A stretch of DNA of 7,679 nt. It comes from an uncultured Pseudorhodoferax sp. (GTDB taxonomy: Bacteria > Pseudomonadota > Gammaproteobacteria > Burkholderiales > Burkholderiaceae). Made by a program: the position numbers and the translations under genes. This document shows positions 1-6,565 of this stretch, one piece after another. Position 1 is the first letter of the stretch; the number at the start of each line of letters is the position of its first letter. Below the pieces are notes generated by a model. The model was not told the origin of the DNA and made no database searches. It saw only the letters and a list, made by a program, of their open reading frames with translations. Location: NCBI GenBank assembly GCA_913776795.1, contig CAJYRH010000183.1, positions 1-7,679 of the forward strand. The letters run 5' to 3'.

Positions 1-829
1 CATGACGAATGCTCCCCACCTGCTCCTGAAGGGCCGCAGCGGCATCCGCATCGGCCATGACCGCGTGCTGGACCACATGATGCTGGACGGCCTGGAGGAC
101 GCCTACGAGGCCGGCCGCTCCATGGGCACCTTCGGGGAGGACTGCGCTGCCAAGTACGGCTTCACGCGCGAGGAGCAGGACAGGTTCGCCGTCGCCAGCG
201 TCTCCCGCGCCCAGGCCGCCACCGAGTCCGGCGCCTTCAAGGCCGAGATCGCGCCCGTCACGGTCAAGACCCGCGCCGGCGAGCAGCTCATCGTCGTGGA
301 CGAAGGCCCGGGCAAGATCAAGCTCGACAAGATTCCCACGCTCAAGCCCGCGTTCAAGAAGGACGGCACCATCACGGCCGCCTCCAGCTCCTCGATCAAC
401 GACGGTGCCGCCGCCCTGGTGCTGGCGCGCGCCTCCACGGCGCAGCGCCTGGGCGCCAGGCCCATCGCGCGCATCGTGGCCCACACCACCCACGCGCAGG
501 AGCCCAACTGGTTCGCCACTGCGCCCGTGGGCGCCACGCAGAAGCTGCTGGCCAAGACCGGCTGGAGCGTGGGCGATGTCGACCTGTGGGAGATCAACGA
601 GGCCTTCGCCGTCGTGCCCATGGCGCTCATGACCGAACTGGGCCTGTCGCACGACATCGTCAACGTCAATGGCGGTGCCTGCGCGCTGGGCCACCCGATC
701 GGCGCCAGCGGCGCACGCATCATGGTCACGCTGATCCACGCGCTGCAGGCCCGCGGCAAGAAGCGCGGCGTGGCCACGCTGTGCATCGGCGGCGGCGAGG
801 CCACGGCCCTGGCACTCGAACTGCTCTGA
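1..829 (+). CDS. Thiolase / acetyl-CoA C-acyltransferase, C-terminal part (5' end outside window)
   Basis: Thiolase-family enzyme that forms or cleaves 3-ketoacyl-CoA with CoA, the last step of beta-oxidation or the first step of acetoacetyl-CoA synthesis; cytosolic. The 275 visible residues open with MTNAPHLLLKGR, which in the family follows a GGMES segment about 115 residues into the protein. The first Met is therefore internal, and the N-terminal nucleophilic Cys lies upstream of the window. Visible motifs, numbered from that Met: substrate-loop variant ASSSSINDGAAA (127-138), NEAF (199-202), GGACALGHPIGASGAR with catalytic His231, and CIGGGEA with the second catalytic Cys261. The usual loop text is GNASG or ANSSS, so the Ser in place of Asn is a small deviation. 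The stop overlaps the next gene's ATG by one base (TGATG). The family is certain; substrate chain length cannot be read from the sequence. Confidence 0.95.
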   Translation, partial: MTNAPHLLLKGRSGIRIGHDRVLDHMMLDGLEDAYEAGRSMGTFGEDCAAKYGFTREEQDRFAVASVSRAQAATESGAFKAEIAPVTVKTRAGEQLIVVDEGPGKIKLDKIPTLKPAFKKDGTITAASSSSINDGAAALVLARASTAQRLGARPIARIVAHTTHAQEPNWFATAPVGATQKLLAKTGWSVGDVDLWEINEAFAVVPMALMTELGLSHDIVNVNGGACALGHPIGASGARIMVTLIHALQARGKKRGVATLCIGGGEATALALELL

Positions 830-1500
830 TGGCCACGGTCCTCGTCATCGGTGCCTCGCGTGGCATCGGCCTGGAGTTCGTGCGCCAGTACCGCGAGGCC
901 GGCGAGCGCGTGATCGCCACGGCGCGTGACGACGAGGGCCTGGCGCGACTCGAGGCACTCGGTGCGACGCCCTTGCGCGTGGACGTGGCCAAGCCGGCCA
1001 GCGTGAGCGGCTTGGCCTGGCAGCTGGACGGCGAGAAGATCGACGTCGCGCTCTACGTGGCCGGCGCCTGGGCCACGGCCGATGCGCGCACGCCCCCCAC
1101 GCGCGAGGACTTTGACCGGCTCATGCACACCAATGTACTGGGCGCCATGCAGGCCATCCCGCAGGTGGCGCCGCTGGTCGAGGCTGCACCGCGTGGCCGT
1201 TTCGCCTGCATCACGAGCGCGATGGGCCGCATCCAAGGCGTGGACGACAGCACGGCCTGGGTCTACCGCGCGAGCAAGGCTGCCTTGAACATGGCGGTGG
1301 CCTCGGCCCAGCACGACTATCCGAAGGCCATCCTGGTCGCGCTGTCGCCCGGGTGGGTACAGACCGACATGGGTGGCACGGCCGCACCGTTGACGGTTGA
1401 ACGGAGCGTCGCCGGCATGCGTGCCGCGCTCGACCGTCTCGGGCCGCAGCACAGGGGCGCATTCCTCGACCACGACGGCAGGCCTTTCGAGGGGTGGTGA
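829..1500 (+). CDS. SDR-family oxidoreductase, C-factor-like
   Basis: NAD(P)-dependent short-chain dehydrogenase/reductase, 223 aa, a compact Rossmann protein. The ATG at 829 overlaps the thiolase stop and places the first beta-strand at residue 2, directly before the cofactor loop GASRGIG (8-14); upstream in-frame sequence lies inside the thiolase gene. Other landmarks: VDV (51-53, adenine ring), YVAG (76-79) in place of the classical NNAG, Asn102, catalytic Ser130 in ITSAMG, Tyr146 and Lys150 in YRASK, and PGWVQTDMGG (174-183). The catalytic Asn-Ser-Tyr-Lys set looks complete. The short length, lack of a substrate lid and the terminal FLDHDGRPFEGW resemble the C-factor (CsgA-type) branch. 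Its position between a thiolase and an acyl-CoA dehydrogenase suggests a role in acyl or carbonyl metabolism, but the substrate is unknown. There is no visible Shine-Dalgarno, so coupling to thiolase translation is likely. Confidence 0.9.
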   Translation: MATVLVIGASRGIGLEFVRQYREAGERVIATARDDEGLARLEALGATPLRVDVAKPASVSGLAWQLDGEKIDVALYVAGAWATADARTPPTREDFDRLMHTNVLGAMQAIPQVAPLVEAAPRGRFACITSAMGRIQGVDDSTAWVYRASKAALNMAVASAQHDYPKAILVALSPGWVQTDMGGTAAPLTVERSVAGMRAALDRLGPQHRGAFLDHDGRPFEGW

Positions 1501-2129
1501 TGATTCAGACCTTGGAACAACTGCGCGGCTTGTACGCCGCGCCCGGCGACCGCGCACTGCGCAAGCAGCTGGACCATGTCGATGCGCACGCGGCGCGCTT
1601 CATCGCGCTGTCGCCGTTCTGCGTGGTCGCCACGGGCGGCGTCCACGGCGCCCTGCTGGACGCCTCGCCACGCGGCGGCGTGCCTGGCTTCGTCCAGCAG
1701 GCCGGTATGCGGACCTTGCTGCTGCCCGACGATGGCGGCAACAACCGGCTCGACACACTGGAGAACCTGCTCGTAGACCCGCGCCTGGCGCTCATCTTCC
1801 TGGTTCCCAACGTGCAAGAGACGCTGCGCGTGAACGGCCGCGCACGGCTGCGCGACGAGGCTCAATACACCGACCGCTTCGCCGGGGAGCGCCAGCGCCC
1901 CAGGCTCGTGGTCGAGGTGCAGGTCGAAGAGGTCTACCTGCACTGCGCCAAGGCCTTCATGCGCTCGCAACTCTGGAAGCCCGAGACCTGGCCCCAGCGC
2001 TCGGCGTTGCCCAGCATGAATCAGATGATCCACGACCAGATGGGCGCCGGCGCGCCGACCGAGACGCAGGAGCAGATGCTGGCGCGCTACCGCGACCAGC
2101 TCGCCCAGGAAACCCAACCCTCCGCCTGA
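1500..2129 (+). CDS. Pyridoxamine 5'-phosphate oxidase-like FMN-binding protein
   Basis: 209-aa protein of the split-barrel PNPOx-like superfamily, closest in motif text to the 'probable FMN-dependent enzyme' (MSMEG_1061/DR_2398-like) subfamily; members bind FMN or a related flavin and few have known substrates. Visible blocks: FCVVATGG (40-47), DASPRGG (54-60), LLPDDGGNNRLDTLENLL (74-91, probable phosphate-binding stretch), LIFLVPN (98-104) and ETLRVNGRA (107-115), followed by the dimer-forming strand VEVQVEEVYLHCAKAF (138-153). I chose ATG 1500, which overlaps the SDR stop as TGATG; two in-frame GTG codons just before it (1494, 1497) are possible but less likely starts. The gene lies inside the acyl-CoA operon. 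A flavin-dependent redox role is plausible there, but it is probably not the B6-biosynthetic PdxH, whose sequence signature differs. Confidence 0.88.
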   Translation: MIQTLEQLRGLYAAPGDRALRKQLDHVDAHAARFIALSPFCVVATGGVHGALLDASPRGGVPGFVQQAGMRTLLLPDDGGNNRLDTLENLLVDPRLALIFLVPNVQETLRVNGRARLRDEAQYTDRFAGERQRPRLVVEVQVEEVYLHCAKAFMRSQLWKPETWPQRSALPSMNQMIHDQMGAGAPTETQEQMLARYRDQLAQETQPSA

Positions 2130-2144
2130 GACACGGAACCGACC

Positions 2145-3275
2145 ATGCTGCTGACCCCCGACCAGGAAGCCATCCGCGACGCCGTGCGCGATTTCGCCCA
2201 GGCGGAACTGTGGCCCCACGCCGCCCGCTGGGACCGCGAACACCATTTTCCGAGGGACGTCCATCAGGGCCTGGCCGCGCTCGGCGCCTACGGCATCTGC
2301 GTGCCCGAGGAGCATGGCGGCGCCGGCCTGGATTACCTCACCTTGGCCCTGGTGCTCGAAGAGGTCGCTGCCGGCGACGGCGGCACCAGCACCGCCATCA
2401 GCGTGACCAACTGCCCCGTCAACGCCATCCTGATGCGCTACGGCAATGCCGCGCAGAAGAAGCGCTGGCTCGAACCTCTCGCCCAAGGGCAGATGCTGGG
2501 CGCCTTCTGCCTGACCGAGCCGCATGTGGGCAGCGATGCCTCGGCCCTGCGCACCACGGCGCGGCGCGACGGCGACGGCTACGTGATCGACGGCGTCAAG
2601 CAGTTCATCACCAGCGGCAAGAACGGCCAGGTGGCCATCGTCATCGCCGTGACCGACAAGGGCGCCGGCAAGAAGGGCATGAGCGCTTTTCTCGTGCCCA
2701 CCGACACGCCGGGCTACCAGGTCGCACGCCTGGAGGACAAGCTGGGTCAGCACAGCAGCGACACGGCGCAGATCAACTTCGAGGGCTGCCGCATCCCGGC
2801 CGACCACCTGATCGGCGCCGAGGGCGAGGGCTACAAGATCGCGCTCGGCGCGCTCGAAGGCGGGCGCATCGGCATCGCCGCGCAGAGCGTGGGCATGGCG
2901 CGCAGCGCCTTCGAGGCCGCACTGGCGTATGCGAAGCAACGCGAGAGCTTCGGCCAGCCCATCTTCCAACACCAGGCCGTGGGCTTCCGGTTGGCCGACT
3001 GCGCGACCCAGATCGAGGCCGCGCGCCAGCTGATATGGCATGCCGCGAGCCTGCGCGATGCCGGCCTGCCCTGCCTGAAGGAAGCCGCCATGGCCAAGCT
3101 GTTCGCCAGCGAGATGGCCGAGCGTGTCTGCAGTGCCGCCATCCAGACGCTGGGCGGCTATGGCGTGGTCAACGACTTCCCGGTGGAGCGCATCTACCGC
3201 GATGTGCGCGTGTGCCAGATCTACGAAGGCACGAGCGACGTGCAGAAGATTCTGATCACACGCGCGCTGGCGTGA
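2145..3275 (+). CDS. Acyl-CoA dehydrogenase
   Basis: FAD-dependent acyl-CoA dehydrogenase, 376 aa, the normal length for the short/medium/branched-chain group. It introduces the alpha,beta double bond into acyl-CoA and passes electrons to ETF. Order of parts: helical N-domain (1-115), beta-domain with signature FCLTEPHVGSDASAL (121-135) and FITSGKNG (154-161), C-terminal helical domain with RESFGQPIFQHQ (266-277) and QTLGGYGVVNDFPVER (334-349). The catalytic base is Glu361 in CQIYEGTSDVQ (357-367), the position used by short/medium-chain and butyryl-CoA enzymes rather than by isovaleryl- or long-chain-type ones. The start at 2145 leaves a 15-base gap after the FMN protein; only a weak GGAA precedes it. 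With the upstream thiolase it supports a fatty or branched-chain acyl-CoA degradation operon. Exact chain specificity is not readable. Confidence 0.95.
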   Translation: MLLTPDQEAIRDAVRDFAQAELWPHAARWDREHHFPRDVHQGLAALGAYGICVPEEHGGAGLDYLTLALVLEEVAAGDGGTSTAISVTNCPVNAILMRYGNAAQKKRWLEPLAQGQMLGAFCLTEPHVGSDASALRTTARRDGDGYVIDGVKQFITSGKNGQVAIVIAVTDKGAGKKGMSAFLVPTDTPGYQVARLEDKLGQHSSDTAQINFEGCRIPADHLIGAEGEGYKIALGALEGGRIGIAAQSVGMARSAFEAALAYAKQRESFGQPIFQHQAVGFRLADCATQIEAARQLIWHAASLRDAGLPCLKEAAMAKLFASEMAERVCSAAIQTLGGYGVVNDFPVERIYRDVRVCQIYEGTSDVQKILITRALA

Positions 3276-3673
3276 CGCAGGGCTGCCCTTGCGGGCGGCT
3301 CGGTGCGCGCCAGCGCGCGCTGGAGTTCGCCGACTGCTGCGGCCGCTACCTCGACGGCTTTGCACAGACGCCCGCGCCGGATGCCGAGTCGCTCATGCGC
3401 TCGCGCTACACGGCCTTCGTGTATAGGCGCGCGGACTACCTGCTGGCGACCTGGCATCCCAGCCATCGGCCCGCGCAGCTGGACTTCGACCCGGGCACGC
3501 GCTGGCTCGGCCTTGAGGTCAAGGTGCATCTGCCGGTCGATGCCGACCATGCCGAGGTCGAGTTCGTGGCCCGCCAACGCGACGCTGCGGGCCGCGCCCA
3601 CCGGCTGCACGAACGCAGCCGCTTCGTGCGCGAGGACGGCCGCTGGTATTACCTGGACGGCACGCTGCGCTGA
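3272..3673 (+). CDS. ychJ: YchJ / UPF0225 family protein with SEC-C-like Cys motif
   Basis: 133-aa member of the YchJ (UPF0225) family. The N-terminus has a metal-binding SEC-C-type pattern, CPCG (5-8) followed by FADCCGRY (19-26), giving Cys5, Cys7, Cys22 and Cys23 as likely zinc ligands. The family core LMRSRYTAFV (41-50), DYLLATWHPS (55-64), an NTF2-like beta-rich domain with EVEFVARQR (95-103), and RWYYLDG (124-130) near the C-terminus complete the protein. I chose GTG 3272 because it forms a GTGA four-base overlap with the acyl-CoA dehydrogenase stop and places the Cys motif at residue 5, as in relatives; there is no in-frame ATG before the motif. Biochemical function is unknown. The Cys motif resembles the SecA C-terminal zinc domain, but that is a fold similarity, not evidence of a role in secretion. 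Coupling to the dehydrogenase is probably for co-expression. Confidence 0.9.
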   Translation: MTQGCPCGRLGARQRALEFADCCGRYLDGFAQTPAPDAESLMRSRYTAFVYRRADYLLATWHPSHRPAQLDFDPGTRWLGLEVKVHLPVDADHAEVEFVARQRDAAGRAHRLHERSRFVREDGRWYYLDGTLR

Positions 3674-3684
3674 ATCGCCAAGCG

Positions 3685-3709
3685 CGCATGGTCCAATGGC
3701 GGCCATGCG
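3685..3709 (+). promoter_or_regulatory. Inverted repeat over the HAD gene start
   Basis: CGCATGG (3685-3691) is the exact reverse complement of CCATGCG (3703-3709). Adding a G-U and a C-G pair gives a nine-pair stem with a seven-base loop in RNA. The ATG at 3696 lies in the loop and the preferred ATG at 3705 lies in the 3' arm. No T-tract follows, so it is not an intrinsic terminator. A role in start selection or translation rate is inference; the repeat itself is seen directly. Confidence 0.3.
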
Positions 3710-4376
3710 ATTCGAAGCCATCCTTTTCGACTGCGACGGCGTGCTCGTCGATTCCGAACCCATCACCCACCGCGTGCTGGTCCAGGTTCTGGGCGAGCGC
3801 GGCTGGCAGATCACCCAGGAAGAATGCATGCGCATCTTCATCGGCAAGGCCGTCAAGGACGAGGCCGCGCTGATCGAGCAGCATACCGGCCAGCCCGTCA
3901 CCGCCGAATGGCTGCAGGCCTTCTGGGCCCGGCGCAACGCTGCGCTCGAGCGCGACCTGCAGCCCATTGTCGGCGCGCTCCAGGCAGTGCCCGCGCTGCA
4001 CGAAGCCACGGGCGGCCGCATCGCCTGCGCCTCGGGCGCCGACCGCGGGAAGGTCGAGATGCAGTTGCGCAAGGTGGGCCTGTACCCCCTGTTTGACGGT
4101 CGCATCTTCAGCGGCCATGAGATGCCGCGCTCCAAGCCTTTTCCGGACGTGTACCTGGCGGCCGCCGAGGCGCTGGGCGTGGACCCGCGCCGCTGCGCGG
4201 TGGTGGAGGACACGGTCACCGGCGTCACGGCCGGTGTCGCGGCAGGCGCCACCGTGTTCGGCTACAGCCCTGGTGGTCCTGGCCACAGCCCGGCCGAGGC
4301 ACTGCGCGCAGCCGGGGCAGCCCATGTGTTCGAGGACATGGCGGCACTGCCGGCCCTGCTGTCGTTCTGGGACTGA
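3705..4376 (+). CDS. HAD-superfamily hydrolase, subfamily IA (beta-PGM/phosphatase-like)
   Basis: 223-aa haloacid-dehalogenase-like phosphohydrolase. Motif I is FDCDGVLVDS (8-17) with nucleophile Asp9 and acid/base Asp11; motif II is Ser110 in ACAS; motif III is Lys144 in RSKPFPDVY; motif IV is VVEDT (166-170), with Glu168 and Asp169 coordinating Mg2+. Residues about 18-85 form the alpha-helical C1 cap of subfamily IA. Such proteins dephosphorylate sugar phosphates, phosphoglycolate or nucleotides, or isomerise beta-glucose phosphate; the DxD and the cap do not fix which. Start choice: ATG 3705 gives MRFEAILFD, typical of relatives. An in-frame ATG at 3696 would add MAA, and both codons sit in a possible RNA hairpin (3685-3709). 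It begins 31 bases after ychJ without an intervening terminator, so it is probably on the same transcript. Confidence 0.9.
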   Translation: MRFEAILFDCDGVLVDSEPITHRVLVQVLGERGWQITQEECMRIFIGKAVKDEAALIEQHTGQPVTAEWLQAFWARRNAALERDLQPIVGALQAVPALHEATGGRIACASGADRGKVEMQLRKVGLYPLFDGRIFSGHEMPRSKPFPDVYLAAAEALGVDPRRCAVVEDTVTGVTAGVAAGATVFGYSPGGPGHSPAEALRAAGAAHVFEDMAALPALLSFWD

Positions 4377-4411
4377 GATCGCTGGCACCGCGCTTTGTTC
4401 CGTCCTGCCCC

Positions 4412-5170
4412 ATGCGCCGCTTCCTCGTCCTGACCAGTCGCCACCGCGCACCGTCGACCAATCTGGTGCTGGGCCTGTTGCTGGCCTTCAACGCGGGTGC
4501 GATCAACGCCGGCGGCTTTCTCGTGCTGCACCAGTACACCTCGCACATGACCGGGTTCACCTCGCAGCTGGCCGACGGCCTGGCCCTGGGCCAGACGCGC
4601 CTGGTACTGACGGCGCTTGGCGCCCTGCTGGCCTTCGTCGCCGGAGCGGCCGCCACGGCCATGTTGGTCAACTGGGGCCGCCAGCGCCAGCTCGACAGCA
4701 TCTACGCGCTGCCGCTGCTGTGCGAGGCCCTGCTGATGTTCCCGTTCGGCCTGGTGGGCGCCATCACACTGGGCTGGCAGACCCCGTTCACGGTGCCGCT
4801 CACGGTGCTGCTGCTGTCTTTCATCATGGGCCTGCAGAATGCCGTCGGCTCCAAGGCCTCCGGTGGCCGCGTGCGCACCACGCACATGACGGGCAACGTC
4901 ACCGACCTGGGCATGGAGCTGGGCAAGATGCTTTACCTGAACCGCACCGCCGCGGGCCACGGCCCTGTGCGGCACGACCGTGCCAAGCTGCGGCTCACGG
5001 CCGGTCTGCTGGCTGGCTTCGTGCTGGGTGGTGTCGCCGGCGCGCTGGGCTTCACCCACTTGGGCTTCGTATGCGTGGTGCCGCTGGCCGTGCTGCTGCT
5101 GGCCATCTCGCTGCCCCCGCTGTGGCGCGACCTGCACAGGCTGCGGCCGCTGCTGGCGCGGCCGCGCTGA
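4412..5170 (+). CDS. DUF1275 (YoaK-type) membrane protein
   Basis: 252-aa integral inner-membrane protein of the DUF1275 family. Hydrophobic segments are at roughly 17-39, 63-87, 97-121, 125-146, 192-213 and 216-234, consistent with six helices. The family hallmark HMTG appears twice: TSHMTGFTSQL (43-53) and TTHMTGNVTDLG (156-167), each just after a helix, suggesting an internally duplicated architecture. FIMGLQNAVGSKASGG (137-152) precedes the second copy. Charged loops rich in Arg/His lie at 173-194 and the C-terminus (239-252). Function is unestablished; transport has been suggested for the family but no substrate is known. The ATG at 4412 follows the HAD stop by 35 bases with no Shine-Dalgarno and no terminator, so read-through from upstream is likely. 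Its stop abuts the stop of the convergent serA gene directly. Confidence 0.9.
   Translation: MRRFLVLTSRHRAPSTNLVLGLLLAFNAGAINAGGFLVLHQYTSHMTGFTSQLADGLALGQTRLVLTALGALLAFVAGAAATAMLVNWGRQRQLDSIYALPLLCEALLMFPFGLVGAITLGWQTPFTVPLTVLLLSFIMGLQNAVGSKASGGRVRTTHMTGNVTDLGMELGKMLYLNRTAAGHGPVRHDRAKLRLTAGLLAGFVLGGVAGALGFTHLGFVCVVPLAVLLLAISLPPLWRDLHRLRPLLARPR
5143..5165 (-). terminator. GC-only hairpin just past the serA stop (candidate 3'-end structure)
   Basis: Two copies of the self-complementary octamer GCGGCCGC (5143-5150 and 5158-5165) are separated by seven bases. In RNA of either strand they would form an eight-pair all-GC stem. For serA the stem starts five bases after the stop; for the DUF1275 gene it falls in the last codons (Leu-Arg-Pro-Leu-Leu-Ala-Arg-Pro). 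No T-run follows on either strand, so it is not a canonical intrinsic terminator. It could pause polymerase or protect the serA mRNA 3' end. It may also simply reflect CGG-CCG codon repetition. Confidence 0.25.
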
Positions 5171-6403
5171 TCAGAACAGCACGCGGGTGCGGATGGTGCC
5201 CGGCACCTGCGCGAGCTTCTCCTGGGCGCGCTCGGACGAGCCGGCGTCCAGGTCAATCACCACATAGCCGATCTTCTCGTTGGTCTGCAGGTACTGGGCA
5301 GAGATGTTGATCTGGTTGTCCGAGAAGATGCGGTTGATCTCCGACAGCACGCCCGGCACGTTGTGGTGCACGTGCAGCAGCCGGTGCTTGCCCGGGTGCG
5401 AAGGCAGGGAGACCTCGGGGAAGTTCACCGACGACGTGGTGGCGCCCGTGTCGCTGTAGCGCACCAGCTTCTCCGCCACCTCCAGGCCGATGTTGGCCTG
5501 CGCTTCCATGGTCGAACCGCCGATGTGCGGCGTCAAGATGACGTTGTCCAGGCCGCGCAGCGGCGAATGGAATTCGTCTTTGTTGCCGCGTGGCTCCACC
5601 GGAAACACGTCGATCGCTGCGCCCAGCAGCCTGCCGGCCTTGAGCGCCTCGGCCAACGGCTCGATTTCGACCACGGTGCCACGCGAGGCGTTGATCAGAA
5701 TGGCGCCCGGCTTCAGGGCCGCGATCTGCGCCGCGCCGATCATCCACTGCGTCGATGGCGTCTCGGGCACGTGAAGCGTCACGATGTCGCTGCTGGCCAG
5801 CAGCTCGGCCAGGCCCACCTGGCGCGCGTTGCCCAGCGGCAGCTTGGAGACGATGTCGTGGAACTGCACGTGCATGCCCAGGGCTTCGGCCAGCACCGAC
5901 AGCTGCGTGCCGATGGCGCCATAACCGACCACGCCCAGCGTCTTGCCGCGGATCTCGTAGGCGTTTTCGGCCGTCTTGAGCCAGCCGCCGCGGTGCGCGG
6001 CCGCGTTCTTGGCCGGCACGCCGCGCAGCAGCAGGATGGCTTCGGCGATCACGAGCTCGGCCACCGAGCGCGTGTTGGAGTAAGGCGCATTGAACACCGC
6101 GATGCCGCGCTCGCGCGCGGCCGCCAGGTCGACCTGGTTGGTGCCGATGCAGAAGCAACCGGCAGCGACCAGCTTGTGCGCATGCGCGAACACCTCGGCC
6201 GTGAGCTGCGTGCGCGACCGGATGCCAATGAAGTGGACATCGGCGATGCGGCGCTTCAGCTCCTCGTCGGACAGTGCCGAGGGCAGGGACTCGATCTGGC
6301 TGTAGCCCGCAGCACGCAGAACGTCCACGGCGGAAGGGTGGATGCCCTCGAGCAGCAGGAACTTGATCTTGGCCTTGTCCAGGGAGGTTGTCGGAAGCGT
6401 CAT
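5171..6403 (-). CDS. serA: D-3-phosphoglycerate dehydrogenase
   Basis: Oxidises 3-phosphoglycerate to 3-phosphohydroxypyruvate with NAD+, the committed step of L-serine synthesis; cytosolic, normally tetrameric. It has 410 aa, the same length as the E. coli enzyme. Domains: substrate-binding halves 1-115 and 305-335, NAD-binding Rossmann domain 120-300 with VVGYGAIGTQ (158-167) and Asp183 after beta-2, and C-terminal ACT domain 339-410. Catalytic residues are Arg241 in NASRGTV, Glu270 in PVEP and His293 in TPHIGGST. In the ACT domain, His346, Asn348 and Asn366 match by alignment the serine-binding His344, Asn346 and Asn364 known in E. coli SerA, so feedback inhibition by serine is expected. 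The start at 6403 gives MTLPTTSLDKAKIKFLLLEG, which aligns from residue 1; no clear Shine-Dalgarno precedes it. It stands alone on its strand, with dciA 162 bases upstream. Confidence 0.97.
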   Translation of the reverse strand: MTLPTTSLDKAKIKFLLLEGIHPSAVDVLRAAGYSQIESLPSALSDEELKRRIADVHFIGIRSRTQLTAEVFAHAHKLVAAGCFCIGTNQVDLAAARERGIAVFNAPYSNTRSVAELVIAEAILLLRGVPAKNAAAHRGGWLKTAENAYEIRGKTLGVVGYGAIGTQLSVLAEALGMHVQFHDIVSKLPLGNARQVGLAELLASSDIVTLHVPETPSTQWMIGAAQIAALKPGAILINASRGTVVEIEPLAEALKAGRLLGAAIDVFPVEPRGNKDEFHSPLRGLDNVILTPHIGGSTMEAQANIGLEVAEKLVRYSDTGATTSSVNFPEVSLPSHPGKHRLLHVHHNVPGVLSEINRIFSDNQINISAQYLQTNEKIGYVVIDLDAGSSERAQEKLAQVPGTIRTRVLF

Positions 6404-6565
6404 GGATACGGCGTGGCCGGGGCGGAAAAAGGGAGGGCGATCCTACTATGGGGTCTTCCTCGACTCGCCGCCGAGTCTGTTTGGCAATGCCGCCAATGCG
6501 GTCAAGCCAGCCACGTCGACGCCCGGTGCGCCGCAGGACGGCAAGCCGCGCCGACTGCCCCTCCT
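6404..6565. other. Intergenic gap between dciA and serA (serA upstream region)
   Basis: These 162 bases hold no recognisable gene; the open frames crossing it continue out of frame through neighbouring genes. It should contain the serA promoter or leader if serA is not co-transcribed with dciA. Near the serA side the minus strand reads CATAGTAGGATC, whose TAGGAT (about 6441-6446) could be a poor -10, but no -35 is found at the right distance. A small perfect hairpin (6462-6477) lies just upstream of it. No intrinsic terminator with a T-run is visible after dciA. Confidence 0.5.
6462..6477. repeat. Short perfect inverted repeat upstream of serA
   Basis: GACTCG (6462-6467) and CGAGTC (6472-6477) form a six-base inverted repeat around a four-base centre. 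It lies about 60 bases upstream of the serA ATG. It could be an operator half-site pair or a weak hairpin. With no T-run and a short stem, chance occurrence is equally reasonable. Confidence 0.2.

Noticed and set aside
1494..1499. Two GTG codons as the start of the FMN-binding protein
   Set aside because: They add only two residues inside the SDR stop region. The ATG at 1500 forms the same TGATG junction as the preceding gene pair.
103..1557. 484-codon minus-strand open frame across thiolase and SDR
   Set aside because: Antisense to genes with intact catalytic motifs. Its composition is Ala/Arg/Ser-biased and it crosses gene boundaries without any domain.
1397..3271. Extension of the YchJ frame upstream as a giant 758-aa fusion protein
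   Set aside because: Upstream of GTG 3272 the frame is an out-of-frame reading of the FMN-protein and acyl-CoA dehydrogenase genes and is Arg/Pro-rich low complexity; only the last 133 residues are protein-like.
1317..3365. 682-codon open frame on the minus strand opposite the SDR, FMN-protein and acyl-CoA dehydrogenase genes
   Set aside because: It lies antisense to three well-recognised genes, is rich in Ala/Arg/His/Gln with no family motif, and is what high GC at third codon positions produces on the opposite strand.
4377..4411. Possible terminator or promoter between the HAD and DUF1275 genes
   Set aside because: No stem followed by a T-run and no -10/-35 pair is visible in these 35 bases.
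3967..5310. 447-codon plus-strand open frame across HAD and DUF1275
   Set aside because: Out of frame with both recognised genes. The product is Ala/Arg/Pro-rich with no motif and runs into antisense serA.
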